A DNA stretch of 64,000 nt, taken from Volutella citrinella (taxonomy: Eukaryota > Ascomycota > Sordariomycetes > Hypocreales > Nectriaceae). The stretch spans positions 1,922,001 to 1,986,000 of the forward strand of contig JAWZSP010000005.1 of NCBI GenBank assembly GCA_034401135.1. The letters are read 5' to 3'. A program made the translations under genes and the position numbers. A model generated the notes under the pieces. The model was given only the letters and a program-made list of their open reading frames with translations, was not told where the DNA came from and did no database searches. Below are positions 12,577-24,534 of the stretch, piece after piece. Positions within the stretch are counted from its first letter, which is position 1; every line of letters starts with the position of its first letter.

Positions 12577-13058
12577 GGGGCAAGCTCAACGACCGTTTAT
12601 ACACTGTTCATTGAAGGTACATCGGCGATGAGGAGACTCACGTGGGCTTTGCAGAGGGCAGAGGGCAGAGGGCACACGCAATACCCCGGGCATACGAGTG
12701 CAGCCCGAGTCGCGCCAATAAGGAGAATAATGCAAGATGGGCGTCTTTCAGGACCAGGTGTTGACAATCATGGGCTGTTGGAGGGAAGGGAAAAGCCAGC
12801 CAAAGTCATGTTTGCTCCTCGAACCTTGGGATGATGAAATGAAAGGAACAGATGGAGGCAACTGATGTGAATCGCCTATAGACATGGGAGTTACGTTCAA
12901 CACTACAGCGGATCTTGCGTCAACACGTTCCTACAATAGCATAGGGGGAATCATCAGTCAATTATGAAGCACCAGGGGCTCATTCCTTCTCCATGGTCGT
13001 GATTCGTGATGCTCCGTAGCCCACATGCCGTACCTGCGCTTCATGAGCGAACGGCCGC
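12577..13058. other. convergent intergenic region
   Basis: About 480 bp between two convergent stop codons; presumably 3' UTRs. A short GCAGAGG repetition occurs near 12653-12671. No gene seen. Confidence 0.6.
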
Positions 13059-13871
13059 TTAGCCCTGGTAGTCGTACACTAGGGTGCATTGGCGGGTATC
13101 CTTGCCCTTCTTGACGACGACATGGCGGACGTATCGTCGCTCGCCTTTGATGGTAGCGAAGCCCCAGATCTGCTCGCCGGTCCAGCCCTTCTCCTTGTTC
13201 TCGACGAAGCTGTGGATCAGGTACTTCTCACCATCCTCGCCCTCCTTGAGCCAGCCACTGCTGAGGTACTCGTCATCAATCTCGTCGGGGGTGACCCAGC
13301 GCGACTTGCCCTCCAGGTTGCCAAAGAGCCAGTCAGAGTGGGGGCGGAAGGTGTCGTCGAGACAACGGTCCTCCTGGGTGCCGCTGAGGCCAGAGACGGT
13401 CTGGCTGATGTCAATGTGCGTGACGAGATCGGTTCCCTTGCCGCCCTCCTTGGGAGGCGCCTGATACTGGTTGATATCAAGACCAACGCTGGCGGCGTTG
13501 ACCGCCGTGCGGATGATGAAACCGATGCCCTGGAGCGCAAGGACGGCGCCGGAGTCACCAGACAGGGCCTTGTTCTAAAACCGGGGAACCCATCAGCAAA
13601 AAGGGGTCTTCATGGTGAAGGCAATTGGCAGGCGCGCGGCTCTTGGGCGTCTCTGCGGATGCGGGAGCGCTGGCGCAAGACTGCTGCTTGGCGTGGCGGG
13701 GGAGGGAGGGGTAGCTTGTGTGTATTTGTGCATGTGTGTGTGTGTGTGTGCTTGCCAGCGCCAAGCGCCAAGACGGACGCTTCTGGCGCTCCCAAGGTGA
13801 CACTGAGCTCTACATACCATGGTCCATTTGCCGTTGAGGTCCTTGATGGTCTTCTCGGGAGGGGCAGCCAT
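13059..13871 (-). CDS. conserved fungal protein, calycin/lipocalin-like
   Basis: Two exons, 13871-13818 and 13574-13059 (donor GTATGT, acceptor TAG, phase 0), encode 189 residues. The start MAAPPEKTIKDLNGKWTM carries a G-x-W element like the first strand of lipocalin and fatty-acid-binding folds. The middle part contains VTHIDISQTVSGLSG and DWLFGNLEGKSRWV, and the C-terminus ends in RYVRHVVVKKGKDTRQCTLV. Many fungal homologues of this type are named LCCL-domain protein in databases, probably wrongly. There is no signal peptide, so it is probably cytosolic. The calycin fold and lipid binding are inference from the G-x-W start and predicted beta strands; the actual ligand is unknown. The intron holds a (TG)9 tract. 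Confidence 0.8.
13733..13750. repeat. (TG)9 microsatellite in an intron
   Basis: Nine uninterrupted TG units (CA on the transcribed strand) in the only intron of the calycin-like gene; likely length-polymorphic. Confidence 0.9.
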
Positions 13872-16140
13872 GATGAACGAGTGTCAACGGGCTTGATATG
13901 TGGTGATGGGAGGGGAGGGGAGTCTGAGCGCTGAGTACAGAGGATCGAAATGAGCTGAGGTCAAGCAACCTGAAAAGATACGGTCAGTCAGCAGTGTGCG
14001 AGTGAGTGGGCCGCGCGCAGTGTGTCGCATGGCAATGACGACGCCACCACCAAAGGGAACGTGAGACTCGAGAGTCAGTCAAACCCACCTCGAGAGAGCT
14101 GTCGTTGGAATCGAAACCAATTGGGCCGGGAAAGTTCAGTCTCGCTCATGCTGCACCTTGGAGCAGGCCGGGGGTTTATAAATGCCTTCTCGCCGCAGGG
14201 GCCTCGATCACAAGCAAGTCGGCTGGCACCCGAGAACCCCGACACTACCTCCTGTACCTGGCAGTGCCCAGTTGCGCGGGATCGATCCGTAGACATGACG
14301 ACCGCCGAGGTCAAGCTCCATGGGGCAAGAATCACATTCACGGAACCGACGACGCCCCCTCATCTCGCTGCCCAGGTGGGTAGGTACTGTAGGTATCTCT
14401 CTGGTCCATCTGCCCATAGCGGCCGGGGGGCTGGAGCGAGGGTCTTGGTCCGGGCCAGGAAGAGTATCGAGCTCATCCCCATCCCCGCATCCCACCTTCA
14501 CCATCACCACAACCTCCTCATCCACATCCACGCATCCCCTCATCCAGGTGCCGAGCATTGCAGTGCCTTGGTGATGTATTGAAGGCAGAGCTGACACCTG
14601 GTGGCCGCGCGCCCCGTGCCATTGGTCGGAAACGTGCATCTCCACGACAGGGACAGCGACGGGGCCAGTCCGGAGCATCTTCTTCTTTGGCTCGGTCCGC
14701 GCAGGCGCAGCGGATGCAGATGGGGCAATAGGCTGTCATGGATGGATTAGCGCTGTCGTGGTGGTCGGCCTCCGGGGTGCCAAGATCGGACGTCCCGGGG
14801 CTTGGCTTGTCTGGGACGTCAGTTGCAAGTCGTCAGAGGCAGAAGGCCGCCAGGTGATGAATGAGGTAGGTGGGCAGGTGGGTTGACGGGGGATGCATCG
14901 CCAACAGGCTCCATCCATTCATCAACGGAGGAAGATCTAGCGAGCGTCGTTGTTGTTTGAGAGACCCGGGCTGCGCCTACCAGCTAAGCGAATGTACCCC
15001 GTACCTGCCTCTAGTCCACTAACTCAGAGTCGTATCGCTGGCCAAGCCTCCAACGTACAACCAAACCGAAACCTCCTCGGCCGCAACTCCATCCACCCAT
15101 CCACCCACCACACACTCACTCATCCTCCCATGTAGAATATGTCGACGTCGGTTCACAGCCAAACCCCTCCTTCGTGCTCCCCTCCCGAGGCACCTCCTGT
15201 ACAGATACAGACTGGATACGCCAGCCGGCAAGATGCATGGCTGCAGCCATCTCGACCTCCTGAAGGGTTTGGCGTGCTAGATGTATTATGCACCTGGCAG
15301 CTCCAAACGCGAAAGAGGTGCCATGTCATCCCGGGGCCCCGCGATTTCACTGCGGTGCCGCAATCTAGTAATTAATCTACATCATGCCGCAGACTGGGGT
15401 CTCTTGAGCCTTCTGCCTCACCCTTGCTCGCTTGTCTTCCACATGCTGCCCAGCCAAAAAAAAAGCACCTCGGCAATTCCCAATGGATGGTGCTCAAGAT
15501 GCGCCAGTCCATGAGATGGCCCGAGTAGCTTAGGATGCTTCGACCACATCAGCTGCAGCTGCTATCCGCTTCGAGGGATGCCTGCCACCAACCCTTGTCT
15601 GCGAGTGAAACGACCAGAGCGTGTAACATCGTCCTATTATTACTTGTGCGGGCTCTGTAGCGAGAGCCGGCACGTATCATCGGCTTCTCTCCCTTGCCTT
15701 CGTCCCCCCTTCCCCTCTCCCGGCATGCCGCTCATGTTCTAGTCATACACTTAAATAAAGACTCGGGCGCTGCCTCTTTGGACATGTCACATCCCGCAGT
15801 CTGACCCGTTACGGCCGTCCTTCATGCCCTTGCCGTTACCTTCGTCATCCTTGGTATCGTCCTTTCCTAACTGAAAATAGGCAATCGCATCGCCTGGCCG
15901 AGACTGAGGAGGCCTTATGAAGAAGAGAAATAAAAGGTGGGTGAGAAAGAAGCGCAAAGAAGAGAAGAAGAAAAAAGGGGGGAGAAAGGAAATACAAAAA
16001 GGACTAAACAAGAACAATAACCGCGATGAATCGAATCAAACGAGAAACACCCCCCCCTACAAAACCATACAAGACACCCTATTCGCTATGCCCCGTCCTC
16101 TCCGCTTCTCTCATGCTTACACGCATTCTTGCTCGCTCGA
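13872..16140. other. 2.3 kb intergenic region
   Basis: Holds the upstream region of the calycin-like gene and the 3' flank of the SDR-like gene. The only landmark is a palindromic TTTATAAA word at 14175-14182. A purine-rich stretch at about 15917-15995 yields Lys/Arg-rich frames that are not credible genes. Confidence 0.5.
14175..14182 (-). promoter_or_regulatory. possible TATA box of the calycin-like gene
   Basis: TTTATAAA lies about 305 bp upstream of the ATG at 13871. The distance allows a 5' UTR of about 270 nt. No transcript data support it. Confidence 0.3.
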
Positions 16141-17448
16141 TCAAGGCCACCACTTCATCCTTTTGTAGCTCTCAATCACCTCCTCCAGGAGCTCCTTGGA
16201 TATCGCGGGTTTCGTATACTGGAACCCTACTATCGACTCCAGCCGGCTTCCGTCCATGCTCAGGTCGGTGTCCTTGAGAAGCTCCTTCTCCATAAATGGC
16301 GTCAAGGGGCCAGGCCGGGTGATGCCTGCCGTCGCCAGGAGGTCTGCCCACGGACCCAGGACTTCGTCGTTGACGTCGTCTACAACGCTGTCGAGATTCA
16401 GCCGTGCGAAGGTGCTGATCAGCTGACCCTGGAACCCGGTCTCGATACCAAAAATGTCTCCGATAATGGTCGCCATCGTGCCCTGGCACGTCGTTCCCTT
16501 GTCCACCACGTTGAAGGTGGGGACCTTGCCCATGGATGCGTTGTCCCACCCGGATTTGCCTGCGTCATACCAGGCGGCCACATCCCACAATGCTCGTGTA
16601 ACATCGTCAATATGAGCCGTGTTAGTGCGGAGATCCTTGGTCCAGAGCCACTTCATCTCGCCCTCGATATGCTTGTAGACTCGAGCCATGCAGAGCGCCG
16701 TCGCCACCCACTGAGAGGCGTACGGGCCGTAGACGTGCGGCAGTCTCACAATGATGAGGTTTAACCTGTTTCCAAGCAACAACAGTTAGCGTCGTATGTT
16801 TCGGATATGCTCCGCTTCGAGTCTCAACATACCCTTCGATCTTGGCCAGCTCCTCCTCCGCCTGGAGCTTGAAGACAGCGATTCGGCTCCAAGGCTTGAG
16901 CTTATCGCCTTCCTTGCTTGGTGATGAATCTGATTTGTACACCATGCCTGTGCTGAGCTCCACAAAGGCCTTGACGTTCCTTTTCGCGGCCTCTTTCGCC
17001 ACGGCGACGGACAGGTTCAGTGACCTAAGCTTGTAGACCTCATCCTCCTGCGAGTACCGTGTCTCTCCGCCACAGTTGAATACATAGTCCCATTGTTTAC
17101 CGTCCGGGCGGTCAAAGATCCTCGCTAACCCCTCTTTAGGCAGGCAAATCAAGCACGTGTTAGCAAATTGTTGCCCACGACATGTGAGTTTGTCACCGAG
17201 CTCGGGGCTTGATAACGGGAATTAGGGCGCCATGAGCACTCACCAGGTCTGCTAGCATCAGCCTGCATAAACTTGTCCTGAGAACACGCCTCGGAGAACT
17301 CGGGAGCCAGCCATGCAAGCTGCGGGAGGACCTTGTCGACCAAGCGCACCTCAGATGCAAGGCAGTTCGTGTGGATGTGGAGGGCTAGGAACCGGCCGAT
17401 GTAGCCCAACCCTCCGATTATGAGCACCGAAGGCTTCTCTTCGGCCAT
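16141..17448 (-). CDS. extended-SDR / NAD-dependent epimerase-like Rossmann protein
   Basis: Exons 17448-17244, 17133-16833 and 16765-16141 encode 376 residues. The nucleotide-binding loop is IIGGLGYIG (10-18), close to the N-terminus, followed by VRLVDK and YVFNCGGETRY. The conserved LSTGMVY (128-134) and IIVRLPHVYGPY belong to the extended SDR fold (epimerases, 3-beta-HSD). The usual YxxxK pair is broken: the segment reads SRIAVFK, with Lys157 present but Ile153 where Tyr is expected. It may therefore be a non-catalytic or atypical member. The C-terminal part binds the substrate in relatives; here it matches no pathway that I recognise. The start at 17448 is the first ATG in frame; the first intron would use an AAG acceptor. 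Confidence 0.85.
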
Positions 17449-20400
17449 GGCGGCTTTGTCGTCGAGGAGCAGGTCTTGGTGAGGGGAGTGGTGAGGCGTG
17501 TCGACCAGGTCGTTTGCCAGCCTTCGATATTCGGTGATGGCGAGCGCAGCGCTGTACAGCAAAGTGATCTAGGAGGTGGGATCACAATTGTGAACAGCCG
17601 GTATGTGTGGTGCTTCGACGCTGGACGAGAGGCGGGGCAATTCTTTGCTTTATTCAGGAGGTAATGTCGGTGTAGATGGTCGCGAATAATAGATAGGTAG
17701 CTGGGGGGTGGCTGTGGACTGAAATCACCGATTGGCTTGGATCGCAACTCGGTCCTCGTGACGACACTCGAAGGTAAGGAGTGAGGGAGTCTAGACGAGC
17801 AGAACAAATCCTGCAGAGTCAGCAAATGGTACTGCGCTCAAACGGAGAGAATTAATCGAGCGCCGAGGTGTGAAAGTAGCGCGGGCGGAGTGGCGGAAAC
17901 GGGGGGGAGAAAGGGGAAGTGATGGGAGGATGGAGGGGCGAGGGTAATTTACACGATGCGGCAGCGTTAAGGAGAATCTGGGGGCTCTGTTTCGCAAGGC
18001 TAACAACCAACCAGGGCAGCGGGAAAGAGAGGGGGAACTCGAGAGGAAGCTGGGCAGACAGGTTTCGTGATCAGGTACAAGGGAAATGAATATATATTGT
18101 CAAGAAGCGAGACCAGGGGATATAATTAAGGCGCCGTTGCAGGCAGCGACACAGAGGGAACCCAGCTGGAGTTTGGGGTCCTCAGACGGCGGAGGTGGGA
18201 TGTGCGCGACGAGAGGGGGGGTTTCGCGACACAGACTGGGATAGAAGTGGAGGGGTGTATTATGACGGGTGTATCAGGGTCGAACCGGGGACGTACCGTT
18301 CTGGTGGTAAACAGGAGAGCTCGAGGTTCGTAGCTGTGGACGAAAAGTGTGAGAAGGATGAGGCAGCTAGATGGACAGCTTGGACAGTCGCCGAGCAGCA
18401 GCAGCCGTAACCGTGGTGGCGACTGGCTAGGAGAATCGAAAAATCAACGGTCGCTTCTACGCGACTCAGGAGGGCCAAGGTACCTGGAGAGAGAGGCAAA
18501 TGAGGGCACGGCGGTCCCAGCCTACAGCACTCCGTACTGCAAGACAAGCTGGTGCAGGTGGGTTCGAACTGAGGTCTGTGGGGGGTTCCTTCTTCAAAGG
18601 AGCGAACGAGCGCCTAGCTCCACTCCAGAGCCCGTTGTTGGCGTGTCGGGGGGGGGGGGGGGGGGGGGCCACTATTCATATACTACTGGGCAGCACATAT
18701 GTAATATTTCTACAGCCCATCACTGGGTTTGGCCCATCCCTGGCGCTGGCGCTTGCGCTGGTGGTGATGGCGCTCGTTGGTTTGGGCTCGCTGCCCCATC
18801 TCCTCGGGCGAGGACAAGGCTCAAGCCACTCACGGGGGGTTCAGGCTTGAGAAGAGGAGATTTGTAGTAGTCGGAGCAGTAGCATGAATGTAAAAGGTGG
18901 AAGCCTCTCCCGCTGCCGCCGCTCGTAAATGTTCCGTCTCCGGGCGGGCTTCCTCGCTCGCTCGGTTTCATCTGCCCGGGTAGCTAGCCAGGCTGGGTGA
19001 GAATCGCCTCCTGAGCAATGTCCGTCCTGACGTTGACGCTCTCAACGGTCTCGTGAGCCATGGTGCATGCCAGGACCTATTCGATCATTCAGAGCGCTCG
19101 TGGCTATCGGGGATCCGAGTGCCCTCCCCTGGAAGGCGGAAGCGAAACGAAACCGGTCTCTCTGTCACCTTGTCAGGCTCATCTCGCCCACTCGTCAGCT
19201 CGGTTAGACGTCAACACGCGTGGGTTGGCTTGGTGGGCTGGAGCTTGAGCTGGGGATGGGCTGGACAATGGCGACCATGTACCCTCCAAATCGCACGGGG
19301 CGGCGGGCTAGCAGCTAGCTACCGAGCTTGGGTGGAGCTCCCACACCCATCAGTGTCATGGCGGGCCAAGGGAGCCAAGGGAGCCAAGGGCCAGAGCTCA
19401 GGACGAGCCGTGCTTGCTGACCATGGCTTCACTGCCTCTCAACTCCGTAAGTCTTCTCTCTGTCTCGCTGCTTCCACCAAGACGCCCCACGTTCGAGGCT
19501 CACGCCAGCCTTTGTTCGGCACCAATGCCTCCCGCAATCCGTAGTTCCCAACCTGTCTCTCTAACTTGCTCTGCTGCCCATCCTTCAGCAGGCTCAGCTC
19601 ACCCACTGACAACGTCTTGGCTGAGACGTAGACAAGGCGCGCGCAGATCCACGCCCGTGGCTGCGTGTGTCTGAGAGCTGCCCCTGGAGCTCATCTACCT
19701 CTATTCGCTACAAAGAGGCGGCTCGGTAGTATTGCTGCCCAGTTCTTGCCGCTGGATATTAATTGCTCTTCTGCAGGATGGCGCACAGAGTAGCAATTGC
19801 TGCATCGGAAGTGTTTGTGCAACCCCAAAACCCCGACAGCTCAGACCCACGCCATAGCACGACAGATGCCAACCAGCACGATCCGTGACCATTCTCCAGC
19901 CTCGCCCAAGCCCTCGATGCCCATCATGCTCTAGCCCGCCTTGGCTTCGTTACCATGTACGACTTGCTGAGGACAAGGGGGGTTGATGGAGGTGTTCATG
20001 GCGTCGTTGGTGGCTGTTCGTCTTGATCATGTTGCGCAGCACCACGCCATACCTGTGAGTACTAGTAGTCTGCAATAGCGACCAAGTGCTATAGGTAGTT
20101 GTGGCCTCTGGACACTCTAGGATATGGAATTGCCATGCTCCACCTTTGCCCAACGGGCAGCATCATATCATTGTCATGACCATCTTTCTGGACTGACAGC
20201 AGACATGGATGTCCACAGGTGGGCAAGTGCTGGCCGCGCCGCAGCATGGAGCGCCCTGCGACGCCGAAGGAGTGCGCGCGCCAGCCTCTCCTAGCGCTGG
20301 GTAGCGTTGGCGGCCGGCACACGCGTCGATCAACGATCCCGTTCGGGCCGCCAACAGGGCCTTGTGTTTAAAATTAACAGGGCGGACAAAGGCCAATTGC

Positions 20401-23400
20401 CCCAGTGCAACCATCCATTAAATTTTGCAGCCGCCGTGGGCGTCAATAGGCAGCCACGGGCGCCAAATGGATCTTGCGGCCCCAAATTCACACCTCTTGC
20501 CTGCCCTTCAGGCCCTTGTGCATCCGCCGCCATTGTTGCCATTGGTACACTCCCGAGTGGACAGTGCGCCGCCCTTCGACCAGGCCTCCAGAAACGCCCT
20601 CGCTCTCGCTCCCTGTACTTAGTTGCGGCATGTGGTCCACGTGAGCTGGGCAATGAAATGGATTGCGATTGCCTCTGGCGAGAGCACCGGAGATGACATG
20701 GCATGACATTGCTCAGCGGGAGACGGACGGGAGAACGGGGGACAGCCGAGTGCGGGGCGGCTCTGCCTTCTAGAATCCTTCCATTTCCCCCCTTGCATGG
20801 CGGGACCAAACATGCCAACCCAAAAGCAACGGTGAGAAGGGACAAAGTCACGGTGCCAAAGGACGTTCCATCGCAGGCCTGCACAGCGTTTGACATAGTA
20901 CTAGTAGCCATCAGCTCTCACAGATCAGATGCGGGACGGGAGGACCCTTCGACGATCCTTTACATTACGCCCTGTAGTCCGCACCCACGCTGCCGACCTA
21001 CTGTATGCGGCGACGTACGGACAGGCCTTTCGTGACTAGATCCAGGCCCATTGCACTGGCAGATGGCGTCGGAGATATCTGCCGGCCCTGCAGCATCATT
21101 CTGTCTTGCTGCGCATCATCAGTGCGTCGCCGAATGTGGAACTTCCGGGTCATCAGCCGATAAGGTAATGTAAGGTATGTAGCAATGTACCTTTGAGAAG
21201 TGGGTTTGCTCATCCTCCGGACTCGGCCTTCACCTGTCGCCCAGCACCTGCCGCTCTTCGCCTTGAGGCGGGAAAGGAATTATGTTCTCTCTCCATGCAG
21301 CAAGCAGGAGCGGGCAGCGGGCATCGGGCAACAACTGGACTTGGAACTGCCCCTGCATGAAGCATCTTGTTCTGCAAGACACCATCAAACATCACACTTA
21401 TTACAGACATGCTTGCAGCCAGAGCCCATCCGCCCGCGTCATCGCAACCCATGACAAAGGAAGTTCAAATCCACCCGTCCGTTCCTGTGCATGTTGTACA
21501 GCCGACGGCCCGCCGTTGCCACTGGTTCCCCAAGTCAAATCATCAAATGCATCATCATCCATGCTCCATTCACCGTTCACCGTCACCCTTCCCCTGGATT
21601 GCATGTCAGGTGTGCAAGTCCCGCGAGCTTCAAAATTTCAAATTACCACCATCACGCCATGGCTCCTGTCCTGCGGCGCACTTTTTGCCAATCTTGCATG
21701 GGTCTTCTCCGGATCCAGCTCAGGCCGTCTGGAGACTGGAGTCTCTGGACGCACACGCCAGAACCTGGCCCCGGGATGCCGCCAGAGGAACTACTGCGGA
21801 CATGGACATGGACATAACTCTGGACCATGCGCTGTGGTGCACGGCACACGGACCCCAAGTCTCCAAACATCATCGCACTCAGCCAGCAAGCCACTTCAGC
21901 AGCAGAAAGCATGCCCTGATGGAACCTTTGTTGCGTGGCGCCTTGTCTTCGCCGCGTAGTCGTGGCTGGCTGGACACGCATTACAGAGCCTACTTACCAT
22001 TCGCTTCGACGTGATAGTCGTCAAATGTCTAACCATCCTACCTCGGCCATCTGCTCGGTCCGTGTTCAAGCCACTCTCTTTGACGCCCCGCAAACCTTTA
22101 CTGTTGCGGCGACCAATTCCACCGTCACCATCCCGAGGCAGCCTGCATGCATGGTGCCTGGTTGGTTTGGCTGCCCTCAAGATCGCGCCGGCGATGCGCA
22201 ACACACACATGCACACACATGGTGACATGCCTTGTCACCTTCTTAGTCGGGTCGGCTAGGTCCGCCACCCCCAAGGCCGTCAATAGTTTCGGCGAGAGAT
22301 CAGACTATCATCTCCATTCAGCATCGTTCTCGCCCTACTATGCCGCATTGTCTTTCCTGACTCAGTACTCCAATTGCCCGGCAGCCTTAGCGTTGCCCAG
22401 CCTCTGTCCAGCACAATTGGTGGAAGAGGGTGCGCAGCGCATGGGGAAGGGGAGCCTCGCATGTGTAATTTCCGGGGCTGACCTCTTCATGACACGTCAA
22501 AATCCATACTTCTCAGAGGCGTTACGGTTCCTGCATACTTCGTACTGCCGATGGTTTTCATAGCCAAGGGTGATGAGTTGCAGTGACGGGACCCGTCCGC
22601 ACCCCTTTGCGAGGTGTTCCGTTGGTTTCTACGCAGCACACTCTCGCCGTCTACTTGGCTATAATTCAGACGCACAACAGTTGGCTGGACTGCCATGGAA
22701 CTATGCCGTCAAATCCAGTCCCTCTCAGGGCAACACATCCTACGCCTGAAACTATTGCGGAACAAGGACGGGTTGTTCCATCCGCTACGGAGTAATTACT
22801 CGGTAGGTAGAAACAATCCATCGCTAATCAGCGCGCCGAGCCCCAAGCGAAACGCAGATCAAAGCGTCAGTCCATCTGGCAGATTCACAGATGCACATGG
22901 ATGCGTTCCACCCTCTGAACCTGTGGATAACCCCGTCTTCCCCTCTGACCGTTGAATCCCAGCCCCCACCAGGTTCAACGTGACATGTCGCCTTTCGAAG
23001 CCAACTGCAACATGATTCCCGTCGTGTCACCGTCATAAAACCTGGTAATGCTCGCTTTGCCCATCAACAAGGTTTCATTAGTAGAAGCACAATACCCCAG
23101 CTCGCATACGGGATTCAGTTGCCTCACCGCAGACAACTGTTTTTCAACACCGTTTGTGTTTCCCCGCTAGCAGGGGTTGTGCATGGCAGCTGGCTGGTCA
23201 CAAAACTGAAACCCGTTGAGGGCGTTCTCATCTTATCAAGACAGCAATCCATGTTTACTGTGCGTCCAGCGAAAAGTTGACTTTCACATTATCTCCGTAT
23301 GTGAGATACTGTCTACTCGACAGCAGTGGATTGGGCTCCTCTGTTGTTCTGCCAGACAACACATGCTCGCTCGAGTCAGAGTCGCACTGGCCAAACAGAA

Positions 23401-23524
23401 CTGCACTGCATGATGCGAAATGTAGTGGATATACTCGTCCCGGACAAACCATTCGCTCACTTTTAGCCTTTGGCCAAGATAAAAGTACGCGCTCGTTTAG
23501 AACCCCTATGTATCTGCGGCCCAC
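17449..23524. other. 6.1 kb gene-poor intergenic region
   Basis: Between the SDR-like start and the 3' end of the capping-protein gene. It contains many short overlapping frames (up to 225 codons at 21282-21959) but none with family resemblance or convincing splice extension. Landmarks are a 21-nt G run (18648-18668), TA-rich words at 18090-18128 that may belong to the SDR promoter, and a near-perfect palindrome TACGGAGTAATTACTCGGTA at 22786-22805. No gene supported. Confidence 0.5.
18648..18668. repeat. poly-G tract (21 nt)
   Basis: Uninterrupted run of G in a gene-free region. It may be genuine or have an uncertain length from sequencing. Confidence 0.85.
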
Positions 23525-24534
23525 TCATCGCCTCATGCTGCCGATGAGCTCTCGCTGAGCTTCCCGGTCTCGAGCGCCCTCGCTCAGGCTTCCGACGCTC
23601 CTGAGGTCACCGACGACGTCCTTGGCCTTGCCGAAATAAACCTCTTGCAATAGGTTACGCATCTTCAGCTCCATATCCTCGACCAGGCGTCCAACGTTGG
23701 CGATGTGGCTGTCGTCGTTCTCTACCGGGAGATCCTGCTCGACCTGGCGCGTCATGTTGCCACTCAGATCCATGTCGCCGAGGCTGCCCGCTGCCGCCGA
23801 CAGCGTCAGGATAACGGTGGATGTGAGCTTGTAATGGGTGCTTCGGCCTCTCTCAATGGCCTCGAAAACGTGGATAGAGTCCCACACGCCTTCGGAGCTG
23901 CCACCTGGAGGGGATGCTACAAAAGACCAATGACGCAGTCAGCTAGTTGTCTCGCTTCCACTCCCGCGCACACAGGGTGCTCGCGGTGTCAAGGGGACGC
24001 TTGACCTACCCTTTTTCAGCAGCACAACGCCTGCGAAGCCATCATCAAGGTTCCAGAAGTAGACGCTACTCACACCGCCCTCGTAGTACAGCTCTCTGTA
24101 GATGTCAAAGGCCTCGTTGGCCTTTACCTCCATCTTGCGGACTCGTTCGTTGGGAATGGCACCTTCGCCAGCTCCCTCGCTTCCGTCAGCTCCCACGCCG
24201 CCAGCACCGCTTTCATCCAGAGGCGGGTCGAACTGGTTGGACCACGGTGAGCGGTAGCTGTCGCCATCGCGGTTGTAGTCACAGAGGAGGTAGTCGCGGC
24301 CGGTCTGTTTGCAGCGTCGGATGGTCAGGGGCTGGTCAACAGAAGATAGAAGGTCTTCGGTCAGGTCTGGCGCGAGTGTAATGATGGAGTTGAGGTGTTC
24401 GGTCGTCTGCTTGGGGTTGAGGCGGCGCAGAAGGTCCCTTGGCGCGCAGCGTCAGTAGGTTCAACTCGTCATTGGAGCAGCGCCGGAAAGCGGACGACTT
24501 ACAGGGCCGAATCGAAAGGATCCGCGGCAGCCAT
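23525..24534 (-). CDS. cap2: F-actin-capping protein subunit beta
   Basis: Beta subunit of the heterodimer that caps actin filament barbed ends at cortical patches. Exons 24534-24503, 24437-24010 and 23916-23525 encode 283 residues, the usual length. The N-terminus reads [17 protein letters not shown], and [59 protein letters not shown] and TRQVEQD follow in the family order. A Gly/Ala/Glu-rich insertion lies at about 90-110. The actin-binding tail corresponds to the last 40 residues ([16 protein letters not shown]...). Intron 1 has an AAG acceptor preceded by a CTGAC branch site; no other acceptor keeps the conserved frame. Confidence 0.93.

Noticed and set aside
16129..16764. 211-codon plus-strand frame over the SDR-like gene
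   Set aside because: Antisense shadow; composition is the complement of the conserved exon.
17449..17562. N-terminal extension of the SDR-like protein
   Set aside because: The upstream in-frame codons lack an ATG; the first ATG at 17448 places the nucleotide loop at the usual N-terminal position.
18280..18300. GGTTCGA-like box on the minus strand, possible tRNA
   Set aside because: The sequence around it does not form the 5-bp T stem, and no A box or acceptor stem was found.
18556..18572. GGTTCGAAC word, possible tRNA B box
   Set aside because: T stem does not pair (GTGGG against TGAGG) and no cloverleaf could be drawn.
20330..20911. 193-codon minus-strand frame
   Set aside because: No conserved pattern, and competing frames are open on the other strand.
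21282..22014. Overlapping 225- and 215-codon plus-strand frames
   Set aside because: Three frames are open at once, no domain or splice support, composition rich in Ser/His/Pro as in random GC-moderate DNA.
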